This document shows, one piece after another, positions 1-10,881 of a stretch of DNA of 64,000 nt. The position numbers were made by a program, and so were the translations under genes. The DNA is taken from the NCBI GenBank assembly GCA_033239525.1, contig BSYO01000008.1, forward strand, positions 16,786,830 through 16,850,829. Reading direction: 5' to 3'. The stretch's first letter is position 1. Each line of letters opens with the position of its first letter. Origin of the DNA: Nepenthes gracilis. Taxonomy: Eukaryota; Streptophyta; Magnoliopsida; Caryophyllales; Nepenthaceae. The notes under the pieces are model-generated. The model saw nothing but the letters and a program-made list of their open reading frames with translations. It did no database searches and was not told where the DNA came from.

Positions 1-794
1 TTCATATCTGTTGTGTTTCTTCTCTACCAAATGGTCTTAATGGTTGTTGATTAGGGTGCTCCTATTCTTTTAGCAACCAAGCCTCTTGAGTTCAGGATCA
101 TAATTTTCTAGAGTTTGGCATAGATGCATGGGCTAAGGAACTTCAGATTTTTTGGCGGGAGGGGGGAATTGCTGGCTGACCAAGAGATCATGGATCAAAC
201 CGTTAAAATAGCATACCTAAAATGTATGGATAATGTTGGATATCAACAATTTCCCCACACCACACTATGGGAATCTCGTGCATCAGGCTAGCATTTTTTA
301 TTTTAAATCCTATCAAACTCCTCCATAAAAGAGCAAAGTTTCACTACAATTAGCAAAGAACAGCTAACACAAAAAAGAGACTGGATGGTATTTTTAAAAT
401 TAACTGCCTACGTTCACTATGTGAGTTTCACATAACCATCTTTTTTTTCAATTCACTTAACCACAAGTAATTTGCATTTTTTTAAATTGCCACCTTTACC
501 CTACCAGTGAAATAACTCAGAGGCCCCTATTTCTTTCTAAAATATGTCAGGGCATGTATTAAATATGTGGGAGGGGGAATTTGTAATTACCTTTACTTTT
601 CAATTGATCACCTATGGTTTCCAAATCATTTAAATTTAGAACCTATGACTTATACTACGAATATGAAAAAAAAGGCAAGCCCATTCAACCAAATGGAAAT
701 TCATCCGATTTTACAAGTTTTGATTGGGTTTGGATTTGGGTAAAACCCAAAAAATTGGATTCGGGTAGGATTTGGCTATACAATGCCCCACCCT
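1..794. other. AT-rich intergenic stretch, no gene seen
   Basis: I see no coding exon, RNA gene or element boundary here. Short open frames lack family motifs. Near 710-790 there are repeated GGGTTTGG/GGATTTGG-type words just before the LTR-like block that follows. If the lumazine synthase gene at 4.5-4.9 kb is intact, its missing exons could lie to the left of this window, but none is recognisable in this stretch. Confidence 0.6.
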
Positions 795-2694
795 TGTAAT
801 GCCCAATATTTTATTCGTGATTTATAACGTCATTATTATATACATTGGGCCAATTTGAGAAATAATTGTATAACAGAAAATTTAAGGAAAATCAGATTTT
901 AGAGAAATCAGGCCAGGGCCTGACTAGCGCCTGTTTCTACACTCGTGCATATTTAAGACAGTAAAGATGTGCTTATAAGACACTCATGTGCATTTGTAGG
1001 AGAATGGGTGGCGTCGATTTGGATGTTTAAGGACCTCGAGCTGTTTGCCAATCATTTTGCACAAGGAGAGAGAAAGAGAAGAGAAAAAGAAGAAGAAAAA
1101 GAGAGTGAATAATAAGGAAAGAGATTTTGAAGCCTTTTTGAATCAAACTTGTAAGATCAGATATTTAAGTCAAATATTTCCAAGCCCATTCTTAATCTAT
1201 TTTCAAAATCCTACAATCTTGCTTATAATTTTTATTTTATTGTATATGCATGTTATCTTTTACACCCTCGTTTTGATTATTGTTACATGCATGTGATTTT
1301 TATCGAACGTTTTAAAGTACTGTTTGGTTTTATTAAATATTAGAAGATTGGTTTGTTTTCATGAAACAAGTGAATATTTTGAAAGATTATGCTCATATAT
1401 GAAAATATTTGAGAGAAAAGTATTGAAAAATTTGCATTTGGCCTTTCATGTTGATAGTTCATATAAGTGTTCAGACAAGACTCTAATTTAATATTTGAAA
1501 TGACTTTGTACTTTCCTACAAAGTAGAAAATTTCATATTAGTACTTTTTAGGAGTGGAAAAGTTTTGGTATTTGTACTTTTTTCCACGTAATGGAAAAGT
1601 TTTGAATATTTGTTATAAAATCCTTCGTTTGTTGTTTTGTTGAAAACCATTATAAGCAATTGACAAAATAATATATTCAAATGTTCTAATACATCAAACA
1701 TACTTGAGGACTGTATTTATTATCCACGGGTGGAAAAAGAAAATAGCACTTGACACCGTTTATAGGGAATAATTTGTATACGACCCGCTTACAGATCTAA
1801 ATAGTAGTGTTTTGGCCTAACATTGTCAAGAATATGTGTAATCCTTTCTCATAGTTAGGTTTTTGGCCCTTGGTTATCAGATTTTAGCATGATTTGGTTT
1901 TTGGATTTTGACCTGCATTGTATTTTATATTTTAAAGTGATTCAGCCTTTTAAAAATTGTAGGTTTTGACAAGACAATCAGATTTATCAAACTGTGGACA
2001 TTTAAGACCTTCAGAATAACATTATTTGGACTTTAGATGATTTAGTACGTTTTGTATTATTTGATATTTATATATTTGTTACGAACTTTAAGTACAAAAT
2101 CATAATTTGGGCTGTGAATTTAAACATTTGATATATTGAATTTCACATGTTTATGGTTTTCCATCCTTTGTTTTATGAACCTGTATATTAGTATATTGTA
2201 TATACATACTTGTTGAGTTTTAGACTCATAATTTGCGATATTTTCTAACCCTTTCAAATTAGAAGGCAATGTATTATTTGCAAGATTCGGACAGAAAGGA
2301 TTTCAAGATTTTTGTTTATTTATATTTGTACTTAAATTTGTATTTGGGACAAGGTCAAGATCTATTGTATATTTTGATTATCACAGTTTTTATAAATTAG
2401 GAAAGCTACATTGGATAGATTTTAGTACATACTTTATATTGTGATAGTTGGGACATCTGTTAGATGATTTTCCTTGTGCATAAATTTGGATTGAGTAGGT
2501 TATACTCTCAATTGGAGGTCAGACAAGGTTTACTTCGGCCAGATCCTACACGTACTTTCATTTAGGGATGTTTTGTAGTTTTGGTTTTGAGAATGTTTAA
2601 GTCCGACCCAATCTTTGACTATTTGAGTTCTAATTATTTATGAACTATTATTACTGATGTCATTATTTTACTCGCTCAAGTCGGGATCGTGACA
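795..2694 (+). mobile_element. Probable solo LTR of a gypsy-type retrotransposon
   Basis: The block opens with TGTAATGCCC and closes with GATCGTGACA. These resemble the TGTAACACCC...GTGACA ends of plant Ty3/gypsy LTRs, and two other LTR-like blocks in this window (41483 and 19347, the latter inverted) have similar ends. No coding potential was recognised inside. A purine-rich tract (about 1065-1120) sits in the first quarter. The 5-bp flanks (ACCCT before, ATCCC after) do not match, so either the duplication has decayed or the exact ends are wrong. No primer-binding site or internal region adjoins it, hence solo LTR rather than a complete element. Confidence 0.45.
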
Positions 2695-3329
2695 ATCCCA
2701 AATCCGACCCAAAAATTATATATATATTGGCCTACATTATACATGTAATATAACATCATATATAAATACTAACCTAACTCTAATATAACATTATTTATAT
2801 TTTTATTTTGAGTTACATAATGTTTATTCAAGTTTTAAAATAACACATGCTTAATATTTAGAGAACCACAAAGATTTCAGTTACCTTCAAGATTCAAAAC
2901 ATTTCTTTACTCAATTGACAGTTGAATGTATTTTTTGAAAAGATTTGATGAGCTAAATGATACTAAATTGATTATAAATTTGAATATTTATCAGTAAATT
3001 ATATTGTTTACTTAATTAACTACAAAAGACACTAATACTGTCAAACTTTTTTATTTATCCTTTATGATGAAAAAAGAAAATAGTCTTAGATTGGATTTGG
3101 GTTTTGATTTAACTTAAAACATCAGGTTTCTTTCTCAGCTAAAGTTCTGTGGGTTAAATTTGATGATAGTTCAAAGTATTGGATTGAGTTCTGGCTTAGA
3201 TCTGTTGACCTAAACCCAGACAATTGACATCCTTACCATTTCCTTTACATTTAAAAAACCATCCTTCCTTACATCATGTCAAAATCACAAAAATAATAGG
3301 TGGTAGGTGTGAAAAAATCCAACTAAAAA
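2695..3329. other. AT-rich intergenic stretch
   Basis: No gene or element end is recognisable between the LTR-like block and the LINE fragment. The sequence is low-complexity AT with a short TA run near 2720. Confidence 0.55.
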
Positions 3330-3672
3330 TCAGCCCCTCTACAACCCTAAAAACTGGAAAATCTCATTTGAACAACTCAACATGAATAAGCTTTCATTTA
3401 CCCAATTTCCCCTTCAAAGTTGACACTGCTTCAAATGAAGCAAATCGCATGGATTAGCATCACATATAACCAATGTGTCGTTAGAAAGTAGCAGATGTTG
3501 AACCTTAATAGGATTCCCATTGGAAGGACTTAAAGAAAAACCATTTGAAAAGCCATCCTACGCTGTTTTCCCACAAAATGGATAAAGCTTCCCTGATCAA
3601 CGTGAAAAGCAAACAAGAAATGGGATCGCCTTGGCAAAGACCACTAGAAAATTAGGCGGGGCAATCTTTCAG
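3330..3672 (-). pseudogene. LINE (non-LTR retrotransposon) reverse-transcriptase fragment
   Basis: Read on the minus strand, 3640-3590 encodes GLCQGDPISCLLFTLI, the G-L-x-QGDP-x-S-x-x-LF block of plant L1-type reverse transcriptase. After a frame change, about 3500-3420 encodes VQHLLLSNDTLVICDAN, matching the H-L-x-F-ADDT-x-x-F-x-DA block, with the catalytic-motif F/Y-A-DD changed to L-S-ND. The two blocks have the usual order and rough spacing for LINE RT. Internal stops and at least one frameshift mean no activity. No 5' ORF, endonuclease domain or poly-A tail was found, so this is a small internal fragment. The family assignment rests on two motifs only. Confidence 0.7.
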
Positions 3673-4470
3673 TTCAGTGAAGGGATGTCCTCGGCATAGA
3701 CACTATAGTTCTCTTCCCCTGCACCATTTAGTTTTAAGCAACTTTGCTTCCGTTTCTTCCCTGGCACCATTTATTCTTCAGCGGTTATCTCTTATCTGTT
3801 CCATGTTGCATTTGACTCAAGCTACACAAGATGGGATAGAAGTTTTCAGGACAGGTTCCCTGGCCCAACTGTCAACACAAGCTTCCATGTATCTTTCATG
3901 GAAAAGACTCGCATCAATCAGTTGACTTCATCATTCATTCCAAGAATGAGCCACCATATCAGCAATTTTCTACTTCGGGCGTACAAAAGGAACCACACTA
4001 CTGAAATTTACATCTAATCATCTACTTGAAAACATAGACTTTTCCCAAAATATGTTCGACTTCCATATTCCAGCAATCACAAACAGACTATTGGAGCCTG
4101 AGATTACTGCAACATAGCAAGATGAAAGTGAAAACGAAGCCAATTAAATAATCACAGACGAAGGGACTTTTCTATGGTACTTTTAAAAGGAGTGCCACAA
4201 GGGCATTGATCAATATTACATTTTGAGAGAGCATTTATGCATTTTAACATAATCAATTGATTCTGTTGAATATCAGGCAGGTTACATGATTATAAATTTA
4301 TAGTTATAGTCCTCAATGTCATTTTAACAAGGATCCCCGCCCCCTGCCCCAACCAAGGGACACATTTTAGAAATCTCTTTTTTATAATCTAGAAAACAGA
4401 CAGTCCGAATTATTGAAGGCGGAAAAAAAAATAAAAATAAAAATAAAAAAATACTGAGAGAGACACGAAC

Positions 4471-4916
4471 CACGGCAAAGCGAAGTCCTTGTGCTCTAGT
4501 AAGAGACCCGCACAACTGCCGAACAGCTTTCGTTTGCGCAAATGACAAATCGAACTTCCTATCAATTGCAAAGTGCAGCACTCCAAAACCTAACATTTAG
4601 CAAACGATTATTCTTAAAAAAAAAGGTTTCACAAAAAGGACTCCAATAACTTCAAAACAGTGATTTTTCGAAGTCTAACTTGACTCGTCTGAGGTTAGTT
4701 CATTCATAATGTGATCAAATCAAAAGGACAGCGAAATCTAGAACGACGATGACACAAAATTTACAAACCCGTTGAAGACGAGGACGTTTTGTGTGAAGGA
4801 AGAGAGCGACGAAGTGGCAAGGAAGAAATTCGTTGAAGCGGAAGCAGGTCATTGAGAGTAGGGTTTTGGGCACAGCGCGTGAAGAGAGAACACTCGATAG
4901 CAGCAAGTGAATTCAT
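4471..4916 (-). CDS. COS1: Lumazine synthase (riboflavin biosynthesis), exons 1-2 only
   Basis: 6,7-dimethyl-8-ribityllumazine synthase makes the last intermediate of riboflavin synthesis, in plastids in plants. Exon 1 (4916-4769) starts at ATG and encodes a Ser/Leu/Arg-rich N-terminus typical of a transit peptide, ending in SSSSTG. It is followed by donor GTTTGTAA. Exon 2 (4589-4471) follows an AG acceptor at 4591-4590 and restores the frame. It encodes FAQTKAVRQLCGSLTRAQG and then LRFAVV, the conserved segment at the start of the mature enzyme, ending at a plausible donor GTTCGT. The two exons total 267 bp (89 codons), phase 0. The later exons with the active-site regions (VARFNE, GAVIRGDTTHYD) are not visible downstream to position 1. 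The LINE scrap and an LTR-like block lie in that interval. Either a long intron continues past the left edge or this is a truncated copy. Family identity is strong; functionality is unknown. Confidence 0.8.
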
Positions 4917-5670
4917 CGCTGTCGGAGTCGAAGACCGCTGCACTAGTGGAACTGTTGTGCTGGAGAAAATCTGAAACTGCGCAGCTTTGGGTGCATCTGA
5001 CAGGAAGTTTTGGGAGAAGGTGCGGTCTACGTAGATAAATGTCGTGGACTAATGGGTTTTGGGTCAGTACCCGATTAAAAAACCGGATTTGAGCCCATCC
5101 AGACCGGGTTGATGAGAAAAAAATACAGATGCATCAAATCGGGTCCAGTTAGTGTCAATCGCTAAGAGCAAAATTGAATTTATGGCCATTAATAATTAAA
5201 ATCGGATTGAATTAAGTAGTATTTTAGTTTTTTTTTTAATTATATTTATATGAAAATATATTAAAATTATTTAAAAGAATAATCTTAAAATGAAAAGGTA
5301 TTGTTTATATGCAAATAAGGTTTAATAAGATAATTTTGTTTTAAAAAATAGAAATTATTTGAAATATTAAAATGTTTTCTCATAGAAAACAAAAATATGG
5401 ATGAGACTTTTACCTTAGACTGTATTTAAATAAAAATTTTGATCAGATTTAATTTTTTTATTATAGTTAGCCATAATATTTTATATATTGACATGATCCA
5501 TAAAATTTGAATTAGATATATCAGATCGGATCAAATGATCAAGTTTAATAGTGTGAGTCCCTAACTTTGTCATCGATTACATACTATTTGTCACTTTGTG
5601 CAGATGAGAGGTCATCTTGTATCAAACTTTCTTAATTTATAAAATTATTTATAAAGAAAAAAATTTAACG
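4917..5670. other. 5' flank of lumazine synthase and AT-rich spacer
   Basis: On the minus strand 4917 to about 5040 is GC-richer and would be the 5' UTR and core promoter of the lumazine synthase fragment. No convincing TATA box stands out. From about 5170 onward the sequence is AT-rich and featureless until the MITE-like inverted repeat. Confidence 0.4.
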
Positions 5671-5673
5671 ATA

Positions 5674-6055
5674 CGTTTGATTGTTATAATGAAATAAGGT
5701 GTGAATAGAATAGTTATTTCAGAGAATAAAATAGGATGTAAATAGAGTTATAATTATTATTTCTATATTTGATTATTAAAATAGAATAAGGTAAAAATTA
5801 GTACTATATTATTTAATTTATAGAATAATATAAGGAATTAAGTGAGACTAGTAGTAATAATAATAATAATAATACGTAATAATAATAATATAGAATAATA
5901 ATAATAATAGTATGTAATAATAATAATAATAAATAGTGAGAATAGTTATTCTCATAAATGTAAAAATAAATATTTTCTAAAAATATTTATTCTCGATTAA
6001 TTTTATAACCAAACGAATGAATATCTATTCTCACCTAATTTCCTCCAACCAAATA
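5674..6055. mobile_element. MITE-like inverted-repeat element with AAT microsatellite
   Basis: The left end (TTTGATTG, then AATAAGGTGTGAATAGA) and the reverse complement of the right end (TTTGGTTG, then AATTAGGTGAGAATAGA) align over about 40 bp, giving imperfect terminal inverted repeats around a roughly 380-bp body. The body contains an AAT/ATAAT microsatellite (about 5850-5935). There is no coding capacity. Length and structure fit a non-autonomous DNA transposon. Target duplications could not be fixed with confidence, so the superfamily is not assigned. Confidence 0.42.
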
Positions 6056-6158
6056 TAGGGTAAATGAATTAACTTTTGTTAGGTTTGGTTAAGGGGATTG
6101 AAAACTTAAAAAAAAATAATAAAATTGTGTAAAATTAAAATTGCACTGAAGTTATTTT

Positions 6159-6534
6159 TGTTACATACCAGAAATTCAGATTGTCCTACGAATTAAGGGT
6201 CATAAATCGAATCTTTGTGCTGGTCAATCTGATGCGGATCCGGTCTCCATAACCTCGAATCTGAACCCCACGCACTACAACTGAAAATGATAGGTCAGAT
6301 GACATTAAGAATTGCTATCATTCTAAATCATCCGACGCTCAAGTAAGAAATCCTTCTTCATAGAGAAAAAGATAGAGTATATTTTGAATAAAATGTTCGT
6401 GATAGATTGTAATTTGGCACATCCAGTATAATGGCAATTTAGATGGACAATATCCTAGAGGATATCATTTATTCGGTTGGAGGATTTTGTGGGAGGTCTT
6501 ATGGAGGGAGAGACCTCCCATGCCAGGGTACCTA
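6159..6534 (-). repeat. 3' LTR of the LARD-like element
   Basis: The plus-strand start TGTTACATACC corresponds to TGTTGCCTACC at 10493. Similarity continues through GGTCAATCTGATGCGGATCC-like sequence to GGGTACCTA. The best conserved stretch, about 6425-6530, is nearly identical between copies. The other LTR carries a short extra segment near 10745. Confidence 0.72.
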
Positions 6535-6544
6535 GTCCTCCCAT
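6535..6544 (-). promoter_or_regulatory. Putative polypurine tract
   Basis: On the minus strand this reads ATGGGAGGAC directly before the inferred start of the 3' LTR, where plus-strand priming is expected. Confidence 0.45.
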
Positions 6545-6629
6545 ACCGGGTGGTTTAAAATTTTTAACTCCCGGCATGTTTCTGATGATACTTATAGGTC
6601 TGACTTTGTCAATTTACCATCATTGAGAA

Positions 6630-7196
6630 ATTTAATTTGTAAAATCTAATCTCCTTTGGGGTCACTCGGTGATGCAACCAAGTTTTAAAATCTGACCTCT
6701 TTTGAGTCGCTCGGTGATATAACTGAATTTTAAAATCTGACATCTTCTGGGCCGCTTAGTGATGTAACCATTTTTCTAATCGGACCTCTTTTGAGTCACT
6801 CAATGATATAACCAAGATTTTGAAATCCGACCTCTTCTGAGCCGCTTAATGATGTAACCGATGTTTTAAATCTGACCTCTTTTGGGTCACTCGGCGATAT
6901 GACAAAGTTTAGAAATTTGACCTCTTTTGGGCTGCTCGGTGATGTAATCGAGATTTTAAAATTTTGGCCTCTTTTGGGCCTCTAGGTGATGTAACCGAGG
7001 TTTTAAAATTTGACCTCTTCTGGGCCGCTCGGTGATATAATCAAGGTTTTAAAATTTTGGCCTCTTTTGAGCCTCTCGGTAATGTTACCGTGGTTTTAAA
7101 ATTTGACATCTTCTAAGCCTCTCGGTGATGTAACCGAGGTTTAAAATTTTGGCCGCTTTTGGGCTTCTCGGTGATGTAACCGAGGTTTTAAAATTT
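6630..7196. repeat. Minisatellite, about 12 copies of a 46-bp unit
   Basis: About twelve tandem units share the frame TTTTAAAAT, then GACCTCTTTTGGG, then CNCTCGGTGATGTAACCGA. The later units (from about 6910) are more alike and alternate between GACCTCTTCTGGGCC and GGCCTCTTTTGGGCC forms, which suggests a two-unit (about 92-bp) higher-order repeat. The array sits just inside the 3' LTR of the LARD-like element. Copies differ by substitutions and small indels. Confidence 0.82.
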
Positions 7197-9260
7197 TCAG
7201 AGTGTTCATATTTCGGAGTTCCAAAACTTTCGGAGTGCTCGAACTTCCAAAATGACCATCTTTCAAAGTGAACATGGAGCACCGTAGTGAATACGCGGCC
7301 AGAGAGAATCTAAGATGCTGTGGTGTAAGAATGTTGGACTGATTTCATTAAATACACTAGCTCCGAGTTGGATGCTCGATTCTGGAAGCTGGATTGAATG
7401 CTATCAAACCGGCTAGTTGAAAGAAGCAATATGCCGGAGCGGATCTGGCTGGCAGAGACAAAAAGTGCCAGAGTAGATTTGAGCTGCTACAACTTCAACT
7501 TTGGGCGTCGGAGTATCTTTGTCAACAGAGAGAGAGATATAGAGCCAGAATGCCTTTTGAGCGTAGGTGTGGACCTGGCTAGCAGAGAAATTAAATGTTA
7601 GTCCAGCTCACTTCGGCTTTTTGCGTGGGAGTGGATTTCGGCTGCTTCTAGAGTGACAAAAGTAATTTGCTGGAGTGAATATAACTGGCTTGATGAGAGA
7701 CGACATGCCGGAGTGAATCTGAGCAGCATAGAGAGTTGGGTCCGGGCATTTGTGAGAGAACCAGAATGCTAATGTGCTCCTTCTGGAGTGGATTGTGACA
7801 GAAATGAAAATAATAGCCGGAATGCCTTTTTAGGCACCGGAGTGGATTTCAACAGGCTGGATGCCTGATTGCCGGTTTGGATTCTTAGTCAAATCAAGAT
7901 GCCAAACTGGGATGTTTCTTCAGCGAGTTTGGATGCTTGATCATCCAAACCGACAAAATACACAAAAATGCTGGAATGAATTAATTTGGGCAGAGTGTTC
8001 TCGGGCGGACTAGATGTGTGTACTGGAGGTTCATATCTAGTGCGCCGGAGTGGACTTGGACCGTCCTACCAAGAAAGTGGGCCGTCGAAGTGAATTTGGT
8101 GCGCCAGAGTGTTCTACGACCGAAGTGAATCTTGACTGGCTGAGTTACAGAAGGAGTGCAAATCTCTGACGAGTCCAATTTCGACGGAGTGCAACTCTCC
8201 GAAGGAGTCCAATTCCTGATGGAGAGCAATTCTGACGGGGTACAAGATTTTCGGAGTGGAAATACGATGGGATACCAATATTTTCAAAGTAGAAATATGA
8301 AGGGGTACCAAGTTTTCCAGAGTGGAAATATGAAGGGTACCAATATTTTTAGAGTGCAAAATTTCGGACGGAGTGCTTGATCGCCTCCAAGCGGAGTGGA
8401 TGAGCACTCCAAGGAGCCGGAATGATTTTTGCAAGCGGAGTGAAAATCAGCAGAATGACTTTCATGGGCCGGATGCTCGCTTCTGTGCGGAGTGCTATAC
8501 TGAGCGCCGGGATGATCCGCTTCTGTGTGGAGTGAAGATCTGGCGTCTTTGTGGGAGAAGAAAAATGGTGGATTGCTCCTATGCAGAGTGCCTTTGAACG
8601 CTGGATTTGTGTGAGAGAGAAGTACATAGTGGAATTTGAGCGGGGTGCAGCGCTTCTAGACGGAGTGGTTTGTGCGGGGTGTAGGGGCACTACTGGCCAG
8701 AGTGAAAATAATCACCGAAATGCCTTTCTTGAACGCCGGAGTGGATTTGAATTGGCTGGATGCGTGATTAGCAAATCAGCAAAATTTATTCCGGAGTGAA
8801 CTGCTCGTGGCACTAGTTTGGGTGTTGGTTTTCCACACAAGCGGAAAACATGTTAAATGCCGAAGTGAAAAATGAGCCGACAGTATATGAGAGGAAGTGC
8901 TGGAGTGGCTGTTGCCAAAGCTCTAATTGAGCGCTAGATTGGAATCTGGTCTGGTTTTCTATACAATAGAACGCCGAAAAGGTCCCTTGCGCCAAAGCAT
9001 ATCTTGGTCGACTAAACTACTGTCGGAGTAAGTCTTGACCAGCTTGTTTGATAAACGAAGTGCCGAACAGAATCCAAGCAGCTGAATAGAGAGGAATTGC
9101 CAGAGTAGAATCTAAACCGGCTGAATGTGAGACAGAAATCCGGAGTGGACTGGTTCACTAAGTGAGAGACAGAAATACAGAGTGGACTAGCCCACTGATT
9201 GAGAGATAGAAATACGGAGTGGAATTTGAGCGGGGTGCAGCGCTTCTGGACGGAGAGGCT
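7197..9260. repeat. Degenerate GGAGTG-word repeat region
   Basis: For about 2 kb, variants of GCCGGAGTGGATTTGAGC and AATGCCGGAGTGAAT recur every 40-110 bp, with related CCAGAGTG and CGAAGTG forms. A near-duplicate phrase (GGAATTTGAGCGGGGTGCAG) occurs at about 8630 and 9220, which shows segmental duplication inside the array. All open frames here are short and appear on both strands, so I treat the region as non-coding tandem-derived filler of the LARD-like element. Confidence 0.6.
8235..8352. repeat. Short tandem array with 31-35-bp period
   Basis: Three to four units contain the words GGAGTGGAAATA, ATG, then GGGTACCAATATTTT. The units alternate FOO-like endings (CAAGTTTTCC versus CAATATTTTC). 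It lies inside the GGAGTG-rich region and makes apparent peptide repeats in both directions, which are artefacts of the repeat. Confidence 0.65.
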
Positions 9261-9793
9261 CTATGCACAGTTTAAGGAACTAGAGAGACGGCTTTGAAGA
9301 TAATGAACACCGGTGAAGTGTTATCCCGGTATGGGCGATGTCGCCAGTCACGGTGACGGCCATTCGACGACGAGATCGGTGGCAACGGCAACTTACACTA
9401 GCGCCGTCGGTGCCTTCTTCTTCTCTCCACCACGCCACATTACACAATGCACCAAAATCTCGCCAAATCTCCACAAAATTGCCACATGCATCCTCAAAGA
9501 GGGAGGAAGGGTTTGCTTGCCTTGATTTAGAAATTTTCTTCCGGCGATGGTGGTGATAGCGGCGGTGGTTCCTTCCGGCTCACAATCTCCTTTCTCAACT
9601 TACATCCCAGCACAAAATCGGAGGAGACATAGGAAGAAGGCATCACCGCCAGATCTGGGCATCGCTTCCTCTGGTGACGGTGCTTGCTGCCACTGTTAGC
9701 CTTGCCGCCTTCTTCCTCCCCTCTTTTTTTTTTTTTTTTTTTGCTACAACGCTACTCGTCTTCTGATTCGCGCTTTTCTTTTTATAATAATAA

Positions 9794-9796
<3 letters not shown>
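9261..9796. other. GC-richer internal part of the LARD-like element
   Basis: The segment has many CGGCG/GGTGAC words and a poly-T run (about 9723-9742) but no convincing ORF. A similar GC-rich tract with CGGCGGTAACGGCGGC words and an adjoining ATT run occurs at 18.34-18.50 kb, hinting at shared LTR or leader sequence between families. Confidence 0.4.
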
Positions 9797-9885
<89 letters not shown>

Positions 9886-9886
9886 A
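9797..9886. repeat. ATT trinucleotide microsatellite, about 30 copies
   Basis: This is a nearly uninterrupted run of ATT/TTA lying within the LARD-like element. An apparent poly-Tyr reading frame across it is an artefact. Confidence 0.95.
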
Positions 9887-10475
9887 CGAAGAACATTTTG
9901 TCCATTCTCATTTTATGAATTCCACGGGGCGTTCTTGTCCACTATTCTAGTGCGGTCTAAGGAGCTGAGAAGGTCTCAATACTTACCGGAGTGGAAAATC
10001 TGACGAGGACTTTGAGCACGGGGTAGTTTTCGATGTTTCATGTAGCCTTTCTTTTGATCCTTCACATCTGGCGCTATAGATTGGTGTCGGAGGGGAAGCC
10101 CCAAGCTTTGGACGACTATATTGTGCACACAAAGCCTAGAGTATTTCAGATGTATTATCCGCGCGAGTATTGATCTCTTGCATGAAAAACGCCTGCCGAT
10201 TTCTTCAAGGGAATTTGCAGAATCATTAGGAGTGGCGAGAGCGTCACTAGGCTTTAGCTTGGCTCTCCGACTTCTCCTTACTGGGCAATCGCAGAAGATA
10301 GGAAGTAGCCCCCAGCCCCCAAGCGTTATTGCGCCAAGGGCAAGGTAAGTACTGCCACCATTGTTTAAGACGTCGTCTAATTTCTCTAGTCAAAATGCTA
10401 GCTAGAGTAGGAGCATTAAGTGCGTCAGTTTTGTTTTTATGCTTTTTAGTGGTAAAACTGGCCTTTTGACTGCTT

Positions 10476-10492
10476 CCCATAGATGGCGCCAA
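10476..10492 (-). promoter_or_regulatory. tRNA primer-binding site of the LARD-like element
   Basis: The minus strand reads TTGGCGCCATCTATGGG immediately after the LTR end GGCAACA. This is the position and TTGGCGCC-type sequence of a plant gypsy primer-binding site. It fixes the orientation of the element as minus. Confidence 0.72.
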
Positions 10493-10881
10493 TGTTGCCT
10501 ACCGGGAATTCAAAATGCCCTACGAAATGGAAGCCGTAAATTAGATCTTTGTGCTAGTCGATCTGATATAGATCCGGTCTTCATAATCTTGAACTTAAAC
10601 CCTACGCAACACAACTGAAAATGAGAGGTCTAAAGAATGTGAAAATTATTTCCACTATAAATCCTTCAATACTAAAATTAGAAATCTTTTTTCATAAAAA
10701 AAAAGATATAGTATATTTTGAATAAAATGTGCATGATGGATTGTAATGGGAATTATATATTTGGCACATCCAGTATAATGGCAATTTAGATGGACAATGT
10801 CCTAGAGGATATCATTTATTCGGTTGGAGGATTTTGTGGGAGGTCTTATGGAGGGAAAGTCCTCCCATGCGAGGGTACCCA
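10493..10881 (-). repeat. 5' LTR of the LARD-like element
   Basis: Direct repeat of 6159-6534. It ends on the plus strand at GGGTACCCA, where similarity to the other LTR stops. A TATATAAAG-like sequence on the minus strand at about 10953-10960 lies just beyond that point, so the true LTR could be longer (up to about 11077) with the 3' copy truncated. Confidence 0.7.

Larger units (their letters stand above)
6159..10881 (-). mobile_element. Non-autonomous LTR retrotransposon without coding genes (LARD-like)
   Basis: Direct repeats of about 380 bp lie at 6159-6534 and 10493-10881. Read on the minus strand they behave as 3' and 5' LTRs. Immediately inside the 5' LTR is TTGGCGCCATCTATGGG (complement of 10492-10476), a primer-binding site of the TTGGCGCC type common in plant gypsy elements. 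Just outside the 3' LTR on the internal side is a purine tract (complement of 6535-6544). The 4-kb interior has no gag or pol but holds a 46-bp minisatellite, a long degenerate GGAGTG-rich region, GC-rich stretches and an ATT microsatellite. Such elements depend on proteins from autonomous relatives. The flanking 5-mers (ATTTT and TTTCT) do not match cleanly, in keeping with an old insertion. Confidence 0.72.

Noticed and set aside
795..2694. Calling this a fully proven solo LTR
   Set aside because: The ends look right but the 5-bp flanks (ACCCT and ATCCC) do not match, so it is kept only as probable.
8114..8434. 106-codon minus-strand frame with repeated HISTL-type peptides
   Set aside because: The peptide repeat is produced by the 31-35-bp tandem DNA repeat. 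Other strands and frames are equally open.
9684..9950. 88-codon frame with a long Tyr run
   Set aside because: Artefact of the ATT microsatellite and poly-T run.
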